Assembly (NCBI GenBank): GCA_039191215.1
Contig: JBCCXT010000006.1
Location: forward strand, 1-64,000
Source: HKCCE3408 sp039191215
Lineage (GTDB): Bacteria > Pseudomonadota > Alphaproteobacteria > Rhodobacterales > Rhodobacteraceae
Direction of reading: 5' to 3'
Length of the DNA stretch: 64,000 bases
A program made the translations under genes and the position numbers. Positions within the stretch are counted from its first letter, which is position 1. Every line of letters starts with the position of its first letter. This document shows, piece by piece, positions 17,226 to 26,121 of this stretch. A model generated the notes under the pieces. The model ran no database searches. It was not told the origin of the DNA and was given only the letters and a program-made list of their open reading frames with translations.

Positions 17226-18569
17226 TTATTGTGCCAGCGGTTTATCGCCGCTGTAATAGCCTGCACTTTCAAGGATGGCTTCCATGCGGTCGCCGATCTC
17301 GGTTGCACCTTCTTCGATGGTCACCTCACCCAGCATAATGCGCGTGCCCCATTCTTGCACAACTTCCGAGATCTCGGGCCATTCGGCAAAGCGCGGGCGG
17401 AATTCCGGCACGCCTTCCTGCCAGCTTTCAACCAGCGCCGGGATGAAGGTATAGGTTTCTGCCAAGGCCGGGTCCTCATAGGCCGACATGCGGGCCGGCA
17501 CACCGCCGCGCTCAAGATACTCAACCGCATTGGCCGCAGATGTTGCCCATTGGATGAAAAGCCATGCCGCGGCCTGTTCGTCGGCATCGGCCTGGCTTGC
17601 GACCGCCAGTGAGAAGCCGCCAAGCGCGGGGCGACGCCCAGCTGGGCCTGCCGGTTCCGGCGCGATGGCCACACAATCGGCAACTCGCGACGTGTCGGGA
17701 TCAACAACGCTGGAATAGAAGGCCGACCATTCGGTGATGATCGCAACTTCGCCCTGGGCAAAGGCATTGACCGTCTCGGCATGGTCATAGGCCACAATGC
17801 CGTCGGGCATGTACTGCATCAGGTCCTGGCGGAATTGCAGGCCGGCCTGGCTTTCCGCGCTCAGCAGGTTCGAGCGGAACTCATCATCCAGGAATGACCC
17901 GCCAAACGGCCACAACATGCGCGCGAAACTGTCCGCCGACTGCGTCTCGTTACGCTTAGACTGCAAGGCAAAAGCATATTGGCCATCGCCTGTCAGCGCC
18001 GGGCCGTAATCGTCCATCAGCGATTGCCAGGTCTCGGGCGGGCCATCAAAGCCTGCCTCTTCCAGCATGCAGGTATTGTAGAACATGAGGCCGGAGTAGT
18101 TGTCGAACGGCAGGCCGTAGATCGTGTCATTCCAGCCGCCAAATGCGTTCAACACCAGCGGAAAGAAGTCGTCCATGTTCAGATCTGGATCGATGATGTC
18201 GGGGTAATCGGCCATGATCTGATCGACCGGCACGATCCAATCGTTCTCGGCAAAGTTGCCGATCCAGACCAGGTCAATCAGCGCGATATCAAGATCACCC
18301 CCGGCGACGAAGTCGCGCACTTGCTCGCCCAGGGCGTTTTCGTAAGGGTGGCTGATAATGTTGATGTCGATGCCCGTAGCTTCTTCGAACTCGGGCAGCA
18401 TTGCTTCGATGGCCTCATAGCCCGGACGCAGCAGGAACACGACGTCCACGGTCGTTCCTGCGTATGGCTCGGCAGCGGCTTCGAGGCTCCAGCCATGACC
18501 ATCGGCCAACGCGCCGGATGTGACCACTGCACTGAGTGCTGTGGTTGTCAGGATGTGTTTCAGTTTCAT
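17226..18569 (-). CDS. Sugar ABC transporter substrate-binding protein
   Basis: Periplasmic receptor of 447 residues (extracellular solute-binding family 1). The signal peptide MKLKHILTTTALSAVVTSG ends at ALADG, a typical Sec site; the mature domain begins TTVDVVFLLRPGYEAIEAML. I chose the ATG at 18569 because it has a GGGAGG ribosome-binding site; the upstream in-frame ATG at 18599 does not. First gene of the leftward arm of the sugar locus. Family members bind oligosaccharides, polyols or glycerol-phosphates; the ligand here is unknown but should match the kinase, epimerase and dehydrogenase genes nearby. Confidence 0.88.
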   Translation of the reverse strand: MKLKHILTTTALSAVVTSGALADGHGWSLEAAAEPYAGTTVDVVFLLRPGYEAIEAMLPEFEEATGIDINIISHPYENALGEQVRDFVAGGDLDIALIDLVWIGNFAENDWIVPVDQIMADYPDIIDPDLNMDDFFPLVLNAFGGWNDTIYGLPFDNYSGLMFYNTCMLEEAGFDGPPETWQSLMDDYGPALTGDGQYAFALQSKRNETQSADSFARMLWPFGGSFLDDEFRSNLLSAESQAGLQFRQDLMQYMPDGIVAYDHAETVNAFAQGEVAIITEWSAFYSSVVDPDTSRVADCVAIAPEPAGPAGRRPALGGFSLAVASQADADEQAAAWLFIQWATSAANAVEYLERGGVPARMSAYEDPALAETYTFIPALVESWQEGVPEFRPRFAEWPEISEVVQEWGTRIMLGEVTIEEGATEIGDRMEAILESAGYYSGDKPLAQ

Positions 18570-18592
18570 TCGGTCCTCCCGTTGCGAAGCAG

Positions 18593-18648
18593 TTGACATT
18601 CATTTGCTTACAGCCTCATACAAATGTAAATACATATGTATAAGTCAA
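18593..18648. promoter_or_regulatory. Divergent promoters with central palindromic operator
   Basis: Between the binding-protein and ATPase genes lies a perfect 12-base palindrome, ATACATATGTAT (18630-18641), next to a related imperfect copy TACAAATGTA (18620-18629). A consensus -35 box TTGACA (18593-18598) faces right and TTGACT (18648-18643) faces left, so both promoters overlap the palindromes. This is the arrangement expected for one repressor closing both arms. The local SorC-family regulator is the likely ligand-sensing protein, by inference. Confidence 0.55.
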
Positions 18649-18708
18649 CACGAAAATGTAACTGGCGATACAAAACCATGGTGGGCGACGGCGACAAAAG
18701 GAACGGTC

Positions 18709-19719
18709 TTGGCAACGGTTAACCTGCATAAAATCAATAAGTTTTATGGCTCTCTGAAGGCCTTGACAGACGTGTCGCTCGACATCTCAGACGGTGCGTT
18801 TGTTGTGTTCGTCGGCCCATCGGGCTGCGGAAAATCGACGCTTCTGCGCTGCATCGCCGGGCTAGAATCGGTTGATGACGGGGTGATTTCCATTGATGGG
18901 CGCGATGTGACAGCGCTTGAGCCGGTCGACCGTGACCTCTCGATGGTGTTCCAATCCTACGCGCTTTACCCGCACATGACCGTGCGCGCGAATATCGAGT
19001 TCGGCATGAAGGTGAACGGCATCGCCGCGGAAGAACGCGCCCGACGCGTCATGGAAGCCGCGCGCATCTTGCAGTTGTCAGAGCTCTTGGATCGCAAGCC
19101 GGGCCAACTATCGGGCGGGCAGCGCCAGCGTGTCGCCATCGGCCGGTCGATCGTGAAAAACCCCAAGGTGTTTCTCTTTGATGAGCCACTGTCGAATCTC
19201 GACGCCAAGCTGCGCGTGCAAATGCGCATTGAGCTTGAGGCGCTCCACAAAGAGCTTGGCGCAACGATGATCTATGTCACCCATGACCAGGTCGAGGCAA
19301 TGACGATGGCCGATCAGATCGTGGTCCTAAACAGCGGACAGGTCGAACAGGTCGGTGCACCGATGGAGCTTTATCATCGCCCAGCCAGCGAATTTGTCGC
19401 CGGTTTCATCGGCTCGCCCGCGATGAATATCATGCCCGCCGACAGCGCTTTGGGGGCCGCCACCGGGGCCGCAGACGCCGCCCGCATCGGTATACGCCCC
19501 GAACATGTCCGGCTTGATACGACAGGTCTCGCAGTGACGGTTCGGGTCAAAGAGCAGCTCGGCGGTGAGAGCTATCTTTACACACAAGCCGAGGACGGCG
19601 CGCAGCTGGTCGTCAAGACCGATGGCGAAAGCAAGGTCAATCCGGGCGAGACGGTGCATCTGAGCTTCCCGCCCGAGCGGCTGCACCGCTTTGCCAGCGA
19701 CGGCCGGACGCTTGGATAG
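18709..19719 (+). CDS. MalK/UgpC-like sugar ABC transporter ATPase
   Basis: Cytoplasmic ATPase of 336 residues. Walker A GPSGCGKST (residues 36-44), Q-loop VFQSYALYPHMTV, signature LSGGQRQRVAIGRS, Walker B VFLFDEPLSNLDAKLR and switch His YVTHDQVEA are intact, followed by a short TOBE-type regulatory domain. The start is set at the TTG at 18709, six bases after an AAAGGA ribosome-binding site; the longer in-frame reading from an ATG at 18520 crosses the promoter region and the opposite gene, so I reject it. First gene of the rightward arm; it powers the MalF/MalG-like channel of the leftward arm. Confidence 0.88.
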   Translation: MATVNLHKINKFYGSLKALTDVSLDISDGAFVVFVGPSGCGKSTLLRCIAGLESVDDGVISIDGRDVTALEPVDRDLSMVFQSYALYPHMTVRANIEFGMKVNGIAAEERARRVMEAARILQLSELLDRKPGQLSGGQRQRVAIGRSIVKNPKVFLFDEPLSNLDAKLRVQMRIELEALHKELGATMIYVTHDQVEAMTMADQIVVLNSGQVEQVGAPMELYHRPASEFVAGFIGSPAMNIMPADSALGAATGAADAARIGIRPEHVRLDTTGLAVTVRVKEQLGGESYLYTQAEDGAQLVVKTDGESKVNPGETVHLSFPPERLHRFASDGRTLG

Positions 19720-19731
19720 CGGGCGGTAGCG

Positions 19732-21105
19732 ATGGCAAGCTGGTCGACCCAACTCTCTGATCTGATTGCGCCCGCCGTGGCCAAGTCGGCCGTCACCGAT
19801 GCGGTGTTGGTTGGTCGCGGCACATTGGCAGAGACGGGCCGGCTGGCAGGCCAGATAACAGACCGCCGGGCCGCTTTGGTCATGGCCGACAGTGCCGGTT
19901 TTGGCGCGGCGGGGCGCGCGGTGGTTGACCGCTTGGCGGCGTCCGGATTTGCCGTTGAAACGCTCATCCTGCCAAACCAGCCGCTGCCGAAATCCTCGGT
20001 CGAAGAGGCCGAGACGTTCCGCGCAGCACTGGCCGCCTCACCAGATTTGTTCCCCGTCTCGGTAGGCTCCGGCGTGATCAATGACCTGGTCAAATGGGCG
20101 GCATTTGAGACCGACCGCCGCTACCTTTCGGTGGCGACGGCGGCGTCGATGGACGGCTATACCAGCGCCGGGGCACCTTTGGCCAAAGACGGCTTTAAGG
20201 TCACCATCCCGACCCGCGCGCCCATTGCGATGTTGGCCGATCTTGACGTCATCGCCGCCGCACCACCCGAGATGAACGGCTGGGGATATGGCGATCTGGC
20301 AGGCAAGATACCGGCCGGCGGGGACTGGCTATTGGCCGATGCAATCGGGGTGGAGCCGCTGGACGACGTGGCCTGGCCGATGGTTCAGGACAATCTGCGC
20401 TATTGGCTGGCCGGGCACGATGGGATTGCCGATGGCGATCCGGATGCGGTGGCGCGGCTCTTTGTCGGTTTGACCGCGGTTGGATTTGCGATGGAATTTC
20501 ACGGCTCCTCCCGCCCGGCCTCCGGCGCCGATCACCAGATCGCGCATATGTGGGAAATGGAGGGGCTGAACCATCACGGCCAAAAGGTCAGCCACGGCGC
20601 CGCCGTCTCTATCGGCTGTGTTTTGTCGCTGGCGCTTTTTGATTGGTTGATTGCACAAGATCTATCGGCGATCGACCCGGTTCGTATCGCCGAAGCCGCG
20701 CCCGATCTTGGTGCGCGTGAAGCGGCCCTTGCCAAAGCGATTTCTGACCCAATGGTCGCCCGCAAAGCGCGTGATGAATTGCGCGCCAAACACGTGCAGG
20801 GGACGGCGCATATCGATCGTCTCACCAAGCTAAAGACCGCCTGGCCGGGCCTGCGTGACCGGCTTGAACGCCATCTGATGCGCAGCACCGACATGGCCGC
20901 GATGCTTCGGCAAGCCGGCGCGCCGAGCTACCCTTCAGATATCGGTCTGGGACGGGCTCATGTCCGCCGGACCTTGCGTGCCGCCGGCTACATCCGACGC
21001 CGCTACACCATCTTTGATCTGTTAGAAGAGATCGGCCAGACCGAGAACGCTTTTGATGCCGTAACCTGTGGCTTGTCGATCAGCCCGGCTGAGGCCACGA
21101 TATGA
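19732..21105 (+). CDS. Glycerol-1-phosphate dehydrogenase-like (AraM/EgsA type)
   Basis: 457-residue iron-alcohol-dehydrogenase-superfamily enzyme that in characterised relatives interconverts dihydroxyacetone phosphate and glycerol-1-phosphate with NAD(P)H. The nucleotide-binding loop VSVGSGVINDLVKW is followed by SVATAASMDGYTS, as in AraM. Likely metal ligands are the Asp of NGWGYGDLAGK, the His of GADHQIAHMWEM and the His near HHGQKVSHG. Bacterial members of sugar loci often act on other polyol phosphates, so here it may oxidise a sugar-alcohol phosphate. It lies 12 bases after the ATPase gene and overlaps the isomerase gene by four. Confidence 0.82.
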   Translation: MASWSTQLSDLIAPAVAKSAVTDAVLVGRGTLAETGRLAGQITDRRAALVMADSAGFGAAGRAVVDRLAASGFAVETLILPNQPLPKSSVEEAETFRAALAASPDLFPVSVGSGVINDLVKWAAFETDRRYLSVATAASMDGYTSAGAPLAKDGFKVTIPTRAPIAMLADLDVIAAAPPEMNGWGYGDLAGKIPAGGDWLLADAIGVEPLDDVAWPMVQDNLRYWLAGHDGIADGDPDAVARLFVGLTAVGFAMEFHGSSRPASGADHQIAHMWEMEGLNHHGQKVSHGAAVSIGCVLSLALFDWLIAQDLSAIDPVRIAEAAPDLGAREAALAKAISDPMVARKARDELRAKHVQGTAHIDRLTKLKTAWPGLRDRLERHLMRSTDMAAMLRQAGAPSYPSDIGLGRAHVRRTLRAAGYIRRRYTIFDLLEEIGQTENAFDAVTCGLSISPAEATI

Positions 21106-21659
21106 GCAGCGCCCACAAGGCCCACCAGGCACTGGCTGAGATCGGCGCTGTTCTCAGCGCCAGCCTGCCCGCCCAACTTGACGCCCTGGTCGCCCCGATC
21201 AAAGCTGCCAAACGGATCGCCGTTTATGGCGTCGGGCGCGAAGGCCTGATGATGAAATCGCTCGCCATGCGGCTTTATCATCTCGGGCTCGACGCGCATG
21301 TCACTGGCGATATGACTGCGCCGCCCCTGGGCCCCGGTGATCTGCTGCTGACCAGCGCCGGGCCGGGCGACTTCTCGACCGTGTCGGCTTTGATGGGCGT
21401 CGCGCAATCAGCGGGCGCCGCAACGCTGTGCATTACCGCCGAGCCGGATGGCCCCGCGCCGATGCGCGCCGATCACATCGTGCACCTGCCCGCCCAGACA
21501 ATGGCGCGCGACCAATCCGGCGCGGGATCGGTCCTGCCGATGGGCTCACTTTATGAGGCCGCGCAGTTTCTGTTCTTCGAGTTGGCCGTTTTGCAGCTGC
21601 GCGACGAGCTGGCGCTGGCACCCGATGCCATGCGCGCCAATCACACGAATTTGGAGTAG
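21102..21659 (+). CDS. SIS-domain 6-phospho-3-hexuloisomerase-like protein
   Basis: 185-residue SIS-fold aldose-ketose isomerase of the PHI/HxlB group. It shows RIAVYGVGREGLMMKSLAMR (sugar-phosphate loop), LLLTSAGPGDFST, and the group's C-terminal pattern MGSLYEAAQFLFFELAVL with HTNLE at the end. PHI converts hexulose-6-phosphate to fructose-6-phosphate. The partner synthase HxlA is absent in this window, so the protein probably isomerises a ketose phosphate from catabolism rather than fixing formaldehyde. Three bases separate it from the SDR gene. Confidence 0.85.
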   Translation: MSSAHKAHQALAEIGAVLSASLPAQLDALVAPIKAAKRIAVYGVGREGLMMKSLAMRLYHLGLDAHVTGDMTAPPLGPGDLLLTSAGPGDFSTVSALMGVAQSAGAATLCITAEPDGPAPMRADHIVHLPAQTMARDQSGAGSVLPMGSLYEAAQFLFFELAVLQLRDELALAPDAMRANHTNLE

Positions 21660-21662
21660 CCG

Positions 21663-22415
21663 ATGGGCTGGAAAGACCGTTTTTCCATCGCCGACAAAAC
21701 GGCCCTGATCACCGGTGCCTCGTCGGGGATCGGGGCAGAGATCGCAAGGGTCTTCACCGATGCAGGCGCGCGGGTGATTGCCACTGGCCGCGCACCCGAT
21801 CGGCTCTCGGCCCTGGCCGATGAGACCGGATGCCAGGTCGTCGCCGCCGATATCGCCACGCCGGCGGGCTGCGATACACTGATTGGAGCCGCCTTGGCAG
21901 GCGCAGCCCAGATCGACATTCTGGTCAATTCCGCCGGCATCGCGCTGATCGGCCCGATGCTGGACTATTCAGCCGCTGATTGGGACCTGACCATGGCCGT
22001 GAACCTACGCGCGCCCTTCTTGTTGGCCAAAGGCTTGGCACCCGGCATGATCGCCACTGGTGGCGGCAAGATCATCAACATCTCGTCCCAAACCGGGGTG
22101 ATCGCGCTGGCAGATCATGCCGCCTACGCGTCGTCCAAAGGCGGGCTGAACGCGCTGACAAAGTCGCTGATGGTCGAATTGGCGCCGCACAACATCCAGG
22201 TCAACGCGATATGCCCAACGGTGGTGCTGACCGAGATGGGCAAGGAGATCTGGAGCCCGCCGGAAAGGTCCGCGCCGATGATCGCCGCCACACCGCTTGG
22301 CCGGTTCGGCGAGCCTGAGGAGATCGCGGATATGGCGCTTTATCTCGCCTCGCCGGCATCCAACCTCGTGAACGGAGCATTGATGATGATCGAAGGAGGA
22401 TATTCAAGCATATGA
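21663..22415 (+). CDS. Short-chain dehydrogenase/reductase
   Basis: 250-residue classical SDR. The cofactor motif TGASSGIGAEIARV, the NAG-like segment VNSAGIALIG, catalytic Ser in INISSQTGV and the YASSKGG Tyr-Lys pair are all present, with the PG-motif region VNAICPTVVLTEMG. Such enzymes in sugar loci oxidise polyols or ketoses with NAD(P). It overlaps the epimerase gene by four bases. The likely role is oxidation of the imported polyol or sugar to a ketose before epimerisation and phosphorylation, which is inference from context. Confidence 0.88.
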   Translation: MGWKDRFSIADKTALITGASSGIGAEIARVFTDAGARVIATGRAPDRLSALADETGCQVVAADIATPAGCDTLIGAALAGAAQIDILVNSAGIALIGPMLDYSAADWDLTMAVNLRAPFLLAKGLAPGMIATGGGKIINISSQTGVIALADHAAYASSKGGLNALTKSLMVELAPHNIQVNAICPTVVLTEMGKEIWSPPERSAPMIAATPLGRFGEPEEIADMALYLASPASNLVNGALMMIEGGYSSI

Positions 22416-23260
22416 AAGGCTTTGGTGTGCATACATCCATGTGGACGATGAGCTGGGACACAGTCGGTGCGGCCCGCGCCATTGCGGCGGCCAAGGCCTC
22501 GGGCATGGACTTCATCGAAATCGCTCTTCTTGACCCGGAAAGTACAAATGCTTCGCTCGGCCGGGCGCTGCTTGAAGAGGCAGAGCTTCCGGCGATCTGC
22601 TCACTTGGCCTGCCAGAACCCGTCTGGGCGTCAAAGAACCCCAAAGGTGCCGTCGACTTCCTGACCGTCGCGATTGAAAAGGCCGCCGGTCTCGGCGCAT
22701 CGGCGCTAACCGGGGTGACCTATGGCGGTATCGGTGAGCGCTCGGGCCTGCCACCCACTGAAAAAGAGCTCGATAATGTCGCCACCGCGCTGACACAGGC
22801 AGCCCAGATCGCCCGCCGCTACGGCTTGGGCTTTGGGATCGAGCCGGTCAATCGCTATGAAAGCCATCTGATCAACACCGCCGAGCAGGGCGTCGCGATG
22901 ATCGAACGGATCGGGGCGGAGAACGTCTTTCTGCACCTCGACACGTACCATATGAATGTCGAAGAGCGCGGTGCGGGAAACGGGATTATCGCCGGCCGCG
23001 ACCATCTGCGCTACATCCATCTGTCGGAATCCAATCGCGGCACGCCTGGCTGCGGCACATGCGATTGGGACGAGATATTTGCAGCACTTTCAGCGATTGG
23101 CTTCGATGGTGGCCTGGCGATGGAAAGTTTCATCAACATGCCGCCCGAGATCGCCAATGGCCTGTCTGTCTGGCGCCCGGTGGCCGACAGCGCGCAGCAA
23201 GTGATCGCCCAAGGCCTGCCGTTTCTGCGTGGGAAAGCATCGCAATACGGCCTGATCTGA
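22412..23260 (+). CDS. Ketose 3-epimerase-like TIM-barrel protein
   Basis: 282-residue sugar phosphate isomerase/epimerase-type barrel close to D-tagatose/D-psicose 3-epimerases. The four metal-site residues are visible: Glu in GFGIEPVNRYE, Asp in HLDTYHMNVEE, His in RYIHLSESNRG and Glu in LAMESFINM. The spacing ESNRG(T/x)PG after the third ligand is characteristic of the tagatose epimerase group. It would interconvert C3 epimers of a free ketose such as fructose/psicose or erythrulose-type sugars. Its stop shares one base with the next start. Confidence 0.85.
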   Translation: MKGFGVHTSMWTMSWDTVGAARAIAAAKASGMDFIEIALLDPESTNASLGRALLEEAELPAICSLGLPEPVWASKNPKGAVDFLTVAIEKAAGLGASALTGVTYGGIGERSGLPPTEKELDNVATALTQAAQIARRYGLGFGIEPVNRYESHLINTAEQGVAMIERIGAENVFLHLDTYHMNVEERGAGNGIIAGRDHLRYIHLSESNRGTPGCGTCDWDEIFAALSAIGFDGGLAMESFINMPPEIANGLSVWRPVADSAQQVIAQGLPFLRGKASQYGLI

Positions 23261-24156
23261 TGTCATACGGCGATACGCTGCGCACCGACCAAGCGTTTGA
23301 GCGGTACGAACAGATCCGCGCCCGCATGCCCGAAGCCCGCTTTGGCAATGACACGCAGGCATGTAGCGGATTGCTGGAGATTGCCGACCAATATGATGCG
23401 TTTTTGCTGGACAGCTTTGGCGTCCTTAATGTCGGGGAGCGCGCCGTCCCCGGCGCTATTGCATGCATCGCCGAATTGCGCCGACGGGGTAAGCTGATCG
23501 CGGTTCTGACCAATGCGGCAAGCTATACCCAGATCACCGCGACCGAGCGCTATGCGCGGTTGGGGTTCGACTTTGCAGCGCATGAGGTGATTTCAAGCCG
23601 CGACGTGGCCGCCAGACGGTTGTCGGAGGTCCTACCAAACGCGCTTTGGGGCGCAATTGCTGCGCCCGGGGACGGGTTTGAGGATATCAGCGCGCGGGTT
23701 GTGCATTGGACCGGGCAGCCCGTCGATGGCATCCTGATGCTCTCGAGCGTCTCAATCGACGGTGCGATGTTGGCCGCTTTGCGCGACGAACTGGCCCGCG
23801 CGCCCAAACCGTTGGTGGTTGGCAATCCCGATCTTGTTGCGCCGCGTGAAGCCGGGCTGAGCAAAGAGCCCGGCTTTTACGCGCATGCCCTGGCTGATGA
23901 TCTGGCGATCACACCGATTTTCTTCGGCAAACCGTTTGCCGATGCATTCGATGATGGGCTGGGCGTGCTGGCGGGCATTCCCGCCGACCGGATCGCGATG
24001 GTGGGTGACACGCTGCACACCGATATACTGGGCGGGGCGCAGGCCGGTATGGGCACGGTTTTGGTGCGTGATCACGGCCTCTTTGCCGGGCTTGATACAG
24101 CACCGTTTATCGCGCGCAGCGGGATCGTGCCGGATTTTTCCTGCGCAGCGATCTAA
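23260..24156 (+). CDS. HAD-superfamily IIA protein
   Basis: 298-residue HAD protein with a C2a cap of the NagD/TIGR01459 type. Motif I reads FLLDSFGVLNVG: the nucleophile Asp is present, but the residue two positions later is Phe rather than the Asp used as general acid/base by most HAD phosphatases. Motif III/IV is GDTLHTDILGGAQAG. The start is the ATG at 23260, overlapping the epimerase stop by one base. A paralogue with a similar change (Asp-Gln-Trp) is encoded at 44607. It may be a weak phosphatase or a binding protein for a sugar phosphate. Last gene of the rightward sugar arm. Confidence 0.82.
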   Translation: MSYGDTLRTDQAFERYEQIRARMPEARFGNDTQACSGLLEIADQYDAFLLDSFGVLNVGERAVPGAIACIAELRRRGKLIAVLTNAASYTQITATERYARLGFDFAAHEVISSRDVAARRLSEVLPNALWGAIAAPGDGFEDISARVVHWTGQPVDGILMLSSVSIDGAMLAALRDELARAPKPLVVGNPDLVAPREAGLSKEPGFYAHALADDLAITPIFFGKPFADAFDDGLGVLAGIPADRIAMVGDTLHTDILGGAQAGMGTVLVRDHGLFAGLDTAPFIARSGIVPDFSCAAI

Positions 24157-24164
24157 CTTCCAGC

Positions 24165-25052
24165 TCAGGGCCGTTGTTGCCATTCGATCAGATAGTCGAT
24201 TAACCGCCTGGTCAGCTTCTTTTGCGGGCCGATATCGGGCCAGACCGCATAGACGCCTTCGATGGGCAAACTCCATTCCGGCAAAATGTGGATCAGCTCG
24301 CCCGATTGAAGCTCCCGCTGGATTTCGTCCACGGGCAATTGGCGCACGCCCAGGCCGGCGATGACGGCCGATTTTGCCGCTTCTATCGTGTCGACCTCCA
24401 GCCTGGTTTTCTCCGGCTCGTACAAAAAGGCGTCGGCGCCGCGCTGGAACTCCAACTGGCTTGGCAGCATCGAGACCGCGACGAAACTGCAGCGCTGCAG
24501 CGCCTCGGGCCCGTCGATCCGTTCGCGTCCAGCCAGATAGCTGGGGGCGGCGACCATGATGCGCTTGAAGTCTTTGATCCGGCGGCATTTCAGATTGCTG
24601 TCGGGAAGAACGCCCAGGCGGATTGCAAGATCAAAGCCACCCCGGACGATATCGGCAATCGCGTCGCTGCAATTGACCGAGAGCGCAACCAACGGGTGTT
24701 CGTCGGCAAATGACCAGATCGCCTGGTGGATGCTGTTTGAGTAGCCAAATGCCGGGAGCGAGATGCGAAGCGACCCGGCCGGTTGCGAATTGGCCGCCGC
24801 AAGGGCTGCCAGCGCCGTCTCACCGGCATCTACCATGCGGCGAGCATCGGCCAAAATGGCCTGGCCTTCCGGTGCAAGCGACAGGGACCGCGTCGACCGG
24901 AAAAATAGCGACACGCCCAGCTTGGCCTCCAACCGCGACACATGGTGGCTGACCACGGACGTCGACAGTTTCAAGCGCCGTCCGGCCTCGCTAAAGCTGC
25001 CGGCATCCGCGACCGCGACAAAGACGGCCAGCCCACGATAATCCTCGATCAT
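24165..25052 (-). CDS. LysR-family transcriptional regulator
   Basis: 295-residue regulator with an N-terminal winged helix (FSEAGRRLKLSTSVVSHHVS, residues 20-39, then LEAKLGVSLFFRSTRSLSL) and a periplasmic-binding-protein-like effector domain. It is divergent from the metallo-beta-lactamase-fold gene at 25153, the usual arrangement for a LysR protein and its target. Copies of TAATCG at 25093-25098 and 25102-25107 and TAATC at 25116-25120 lie in the gap and may be binding-site elements. The effector is unknown. Confidence 0.9.
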   Translation of the reverse strand: MIEDYRGLAVFVAVADAGSFSEAGRRLKLSTSVVSHHVSRLEAKLGVSLFFRSTRSLSLAPEGQAILADARRMVDAGETALAALAAANSQPAGSLRISLPAFGYSNSIHQAIWSFADEHPLVALSVNCSDAIADIVRGGFDLAIRLGVLPDSNLKCRRIKDFKRIMVAAPSYLAGRERIDGPEALQRCSFVAVSMLPSQLEFQRGADAFLYEPEKTRLEVDTIEAAKSAVIAGLGVRQLPVDEIQRELQSGELIHILPEWSLPIEGVYAVWPDIGPQKKLTRRLIDYLIEWQQRP

Positions 25053-25152
25053 CTTTCCATTTACTCGAAAAAACCTTCCGACATCCTGCGCCTAATCGAA
25101 GTAATCGCAAATGTCTAATCTCTGCTGGTTGCTGCCAGAGAGGAGTGCCCAG

Positions 25153-26043
25153 ATGTCTTCAAACGACCCCCGAATTTCTCGCCGCGCGTTGCTGCAAGGC
25201 GCGACGTTGACCGTTGGGGCAGCCACGTTGCTGCGCACCGCATTGACCCCCGATCCGGCCCGCGCCCAGGGTGACTTGCCGCCTGGGACATTGCACAGTT
25301 TTTCAAAGGGTGGCGTGACGTTCCACACCTATGTCTCACCGGCACCAGCAGTGCATGTGACCTCTCATATCGTTGAGTTCGAAGACCAATTACTGCTTGT
25401 CGACGCCACGATGCTACCGCCAACGGCCATGGAGGTTGCCGCGACCATCGCCAGCACCGGAAAGCCGGTTGGCATGGCCATTCTCAGCCACGAACATCCC
25501 GATCATTGGGGTGGTGCATCCTTCATCGAAGGGGTGAGCTTTGCCACCCTGCCAGAGATCCGCGAAGGCATGCGGGCCGAGGCCACCGGCGGCGACTGGC
25601 CAGAGCCGACAAATGTGCTGGAAGGGCCCGATGTGACCCCAGGCATGACCGAGATGTCCGGCGTCGCGGTGGAGTTCCGGCACTATACCAACACCGAAGC
25701 CCCCGACATGCTGGTGACGATCTTCCCCGATCAGCAAGTCGCGATCACCCAGGACCTTGTCTATAACGGTGTCTTCTTCGCACCCGGCATCGACCGCGCC
25801 AATTGGATCGCCACGCTGGAAGAGCTGCGCGATGACCCGGCCTGCGAGACCTTGCTTGTTGGGCACGGCATGCCGACATCGCGGGGCGAATTGGATACCG
25901 CGATCGCCTATATCCGGGTGCTTGATGAGGCGATGACGACGGCCGGTTCACCTGACGAGGCGGCCGATATGCTGCGCGCCGCCTTCCCCGGATATGGCGG
26001 TGACTTCCTGCTTGGCCTGATCCCGGAATACTGGGCCCAGTAG
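25153..26043 (+). CDS. Tat-exported metallo-beta-lactamase-fold hydrolase
   Basis: 296-residue MBL-fold protein. The N-terminus RISRRALLQGATLTVGAA is a twin-arginine signal ending near PARAQ, so it folds in the cytoplasm and acts in the periplasm. The metal motif is SHEHPDHWGG, the HxHxDH signature. I chose the ATG at 25153, about six bases after GAGGAGTG, which places the twin Arg near residue 10. Its neighbours are a divergent LysR regulator and a downstream GMC oxidoreductase, probably co-transcribed. The reaction is not determined; hydrolysis of an ester or lactone in the periplasm is possible. Confidence 0.85.
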   Translation: MSSNDPRISRRALLQGATLTVGAATLLRTALTPDPARAQGDLPPGTLHSFSKGGVTFHTYVSPAPAVHVTSHIVEFEDQLLLVDATMLPPTAMEVAATIASTGKPVGMAILSHEHPDHWGGASFIEGVSFATLPEIREGMRAEATGGDWPEPTNVLEGPDVTPGMTEMSGVAVEFRHYTNTEAPDMLVTIFPDQQVAITQDLVYNGVFFAPGIDRANWIATLEELRDDPACETLLVGHGMPTSRGELDTAIAYIRVLDEAMTTAGSPDEAADMLRAAFPGYGGDFLLGLIPEYWAQ

Positions 26044-26121
26044 CACAAACCGACACGTCAACGGAGCGGCGCCACAATGGTGGCATTGGCCCGTTGGCAA
26101 TTGGTTTTGAGGGGAGCCAGG

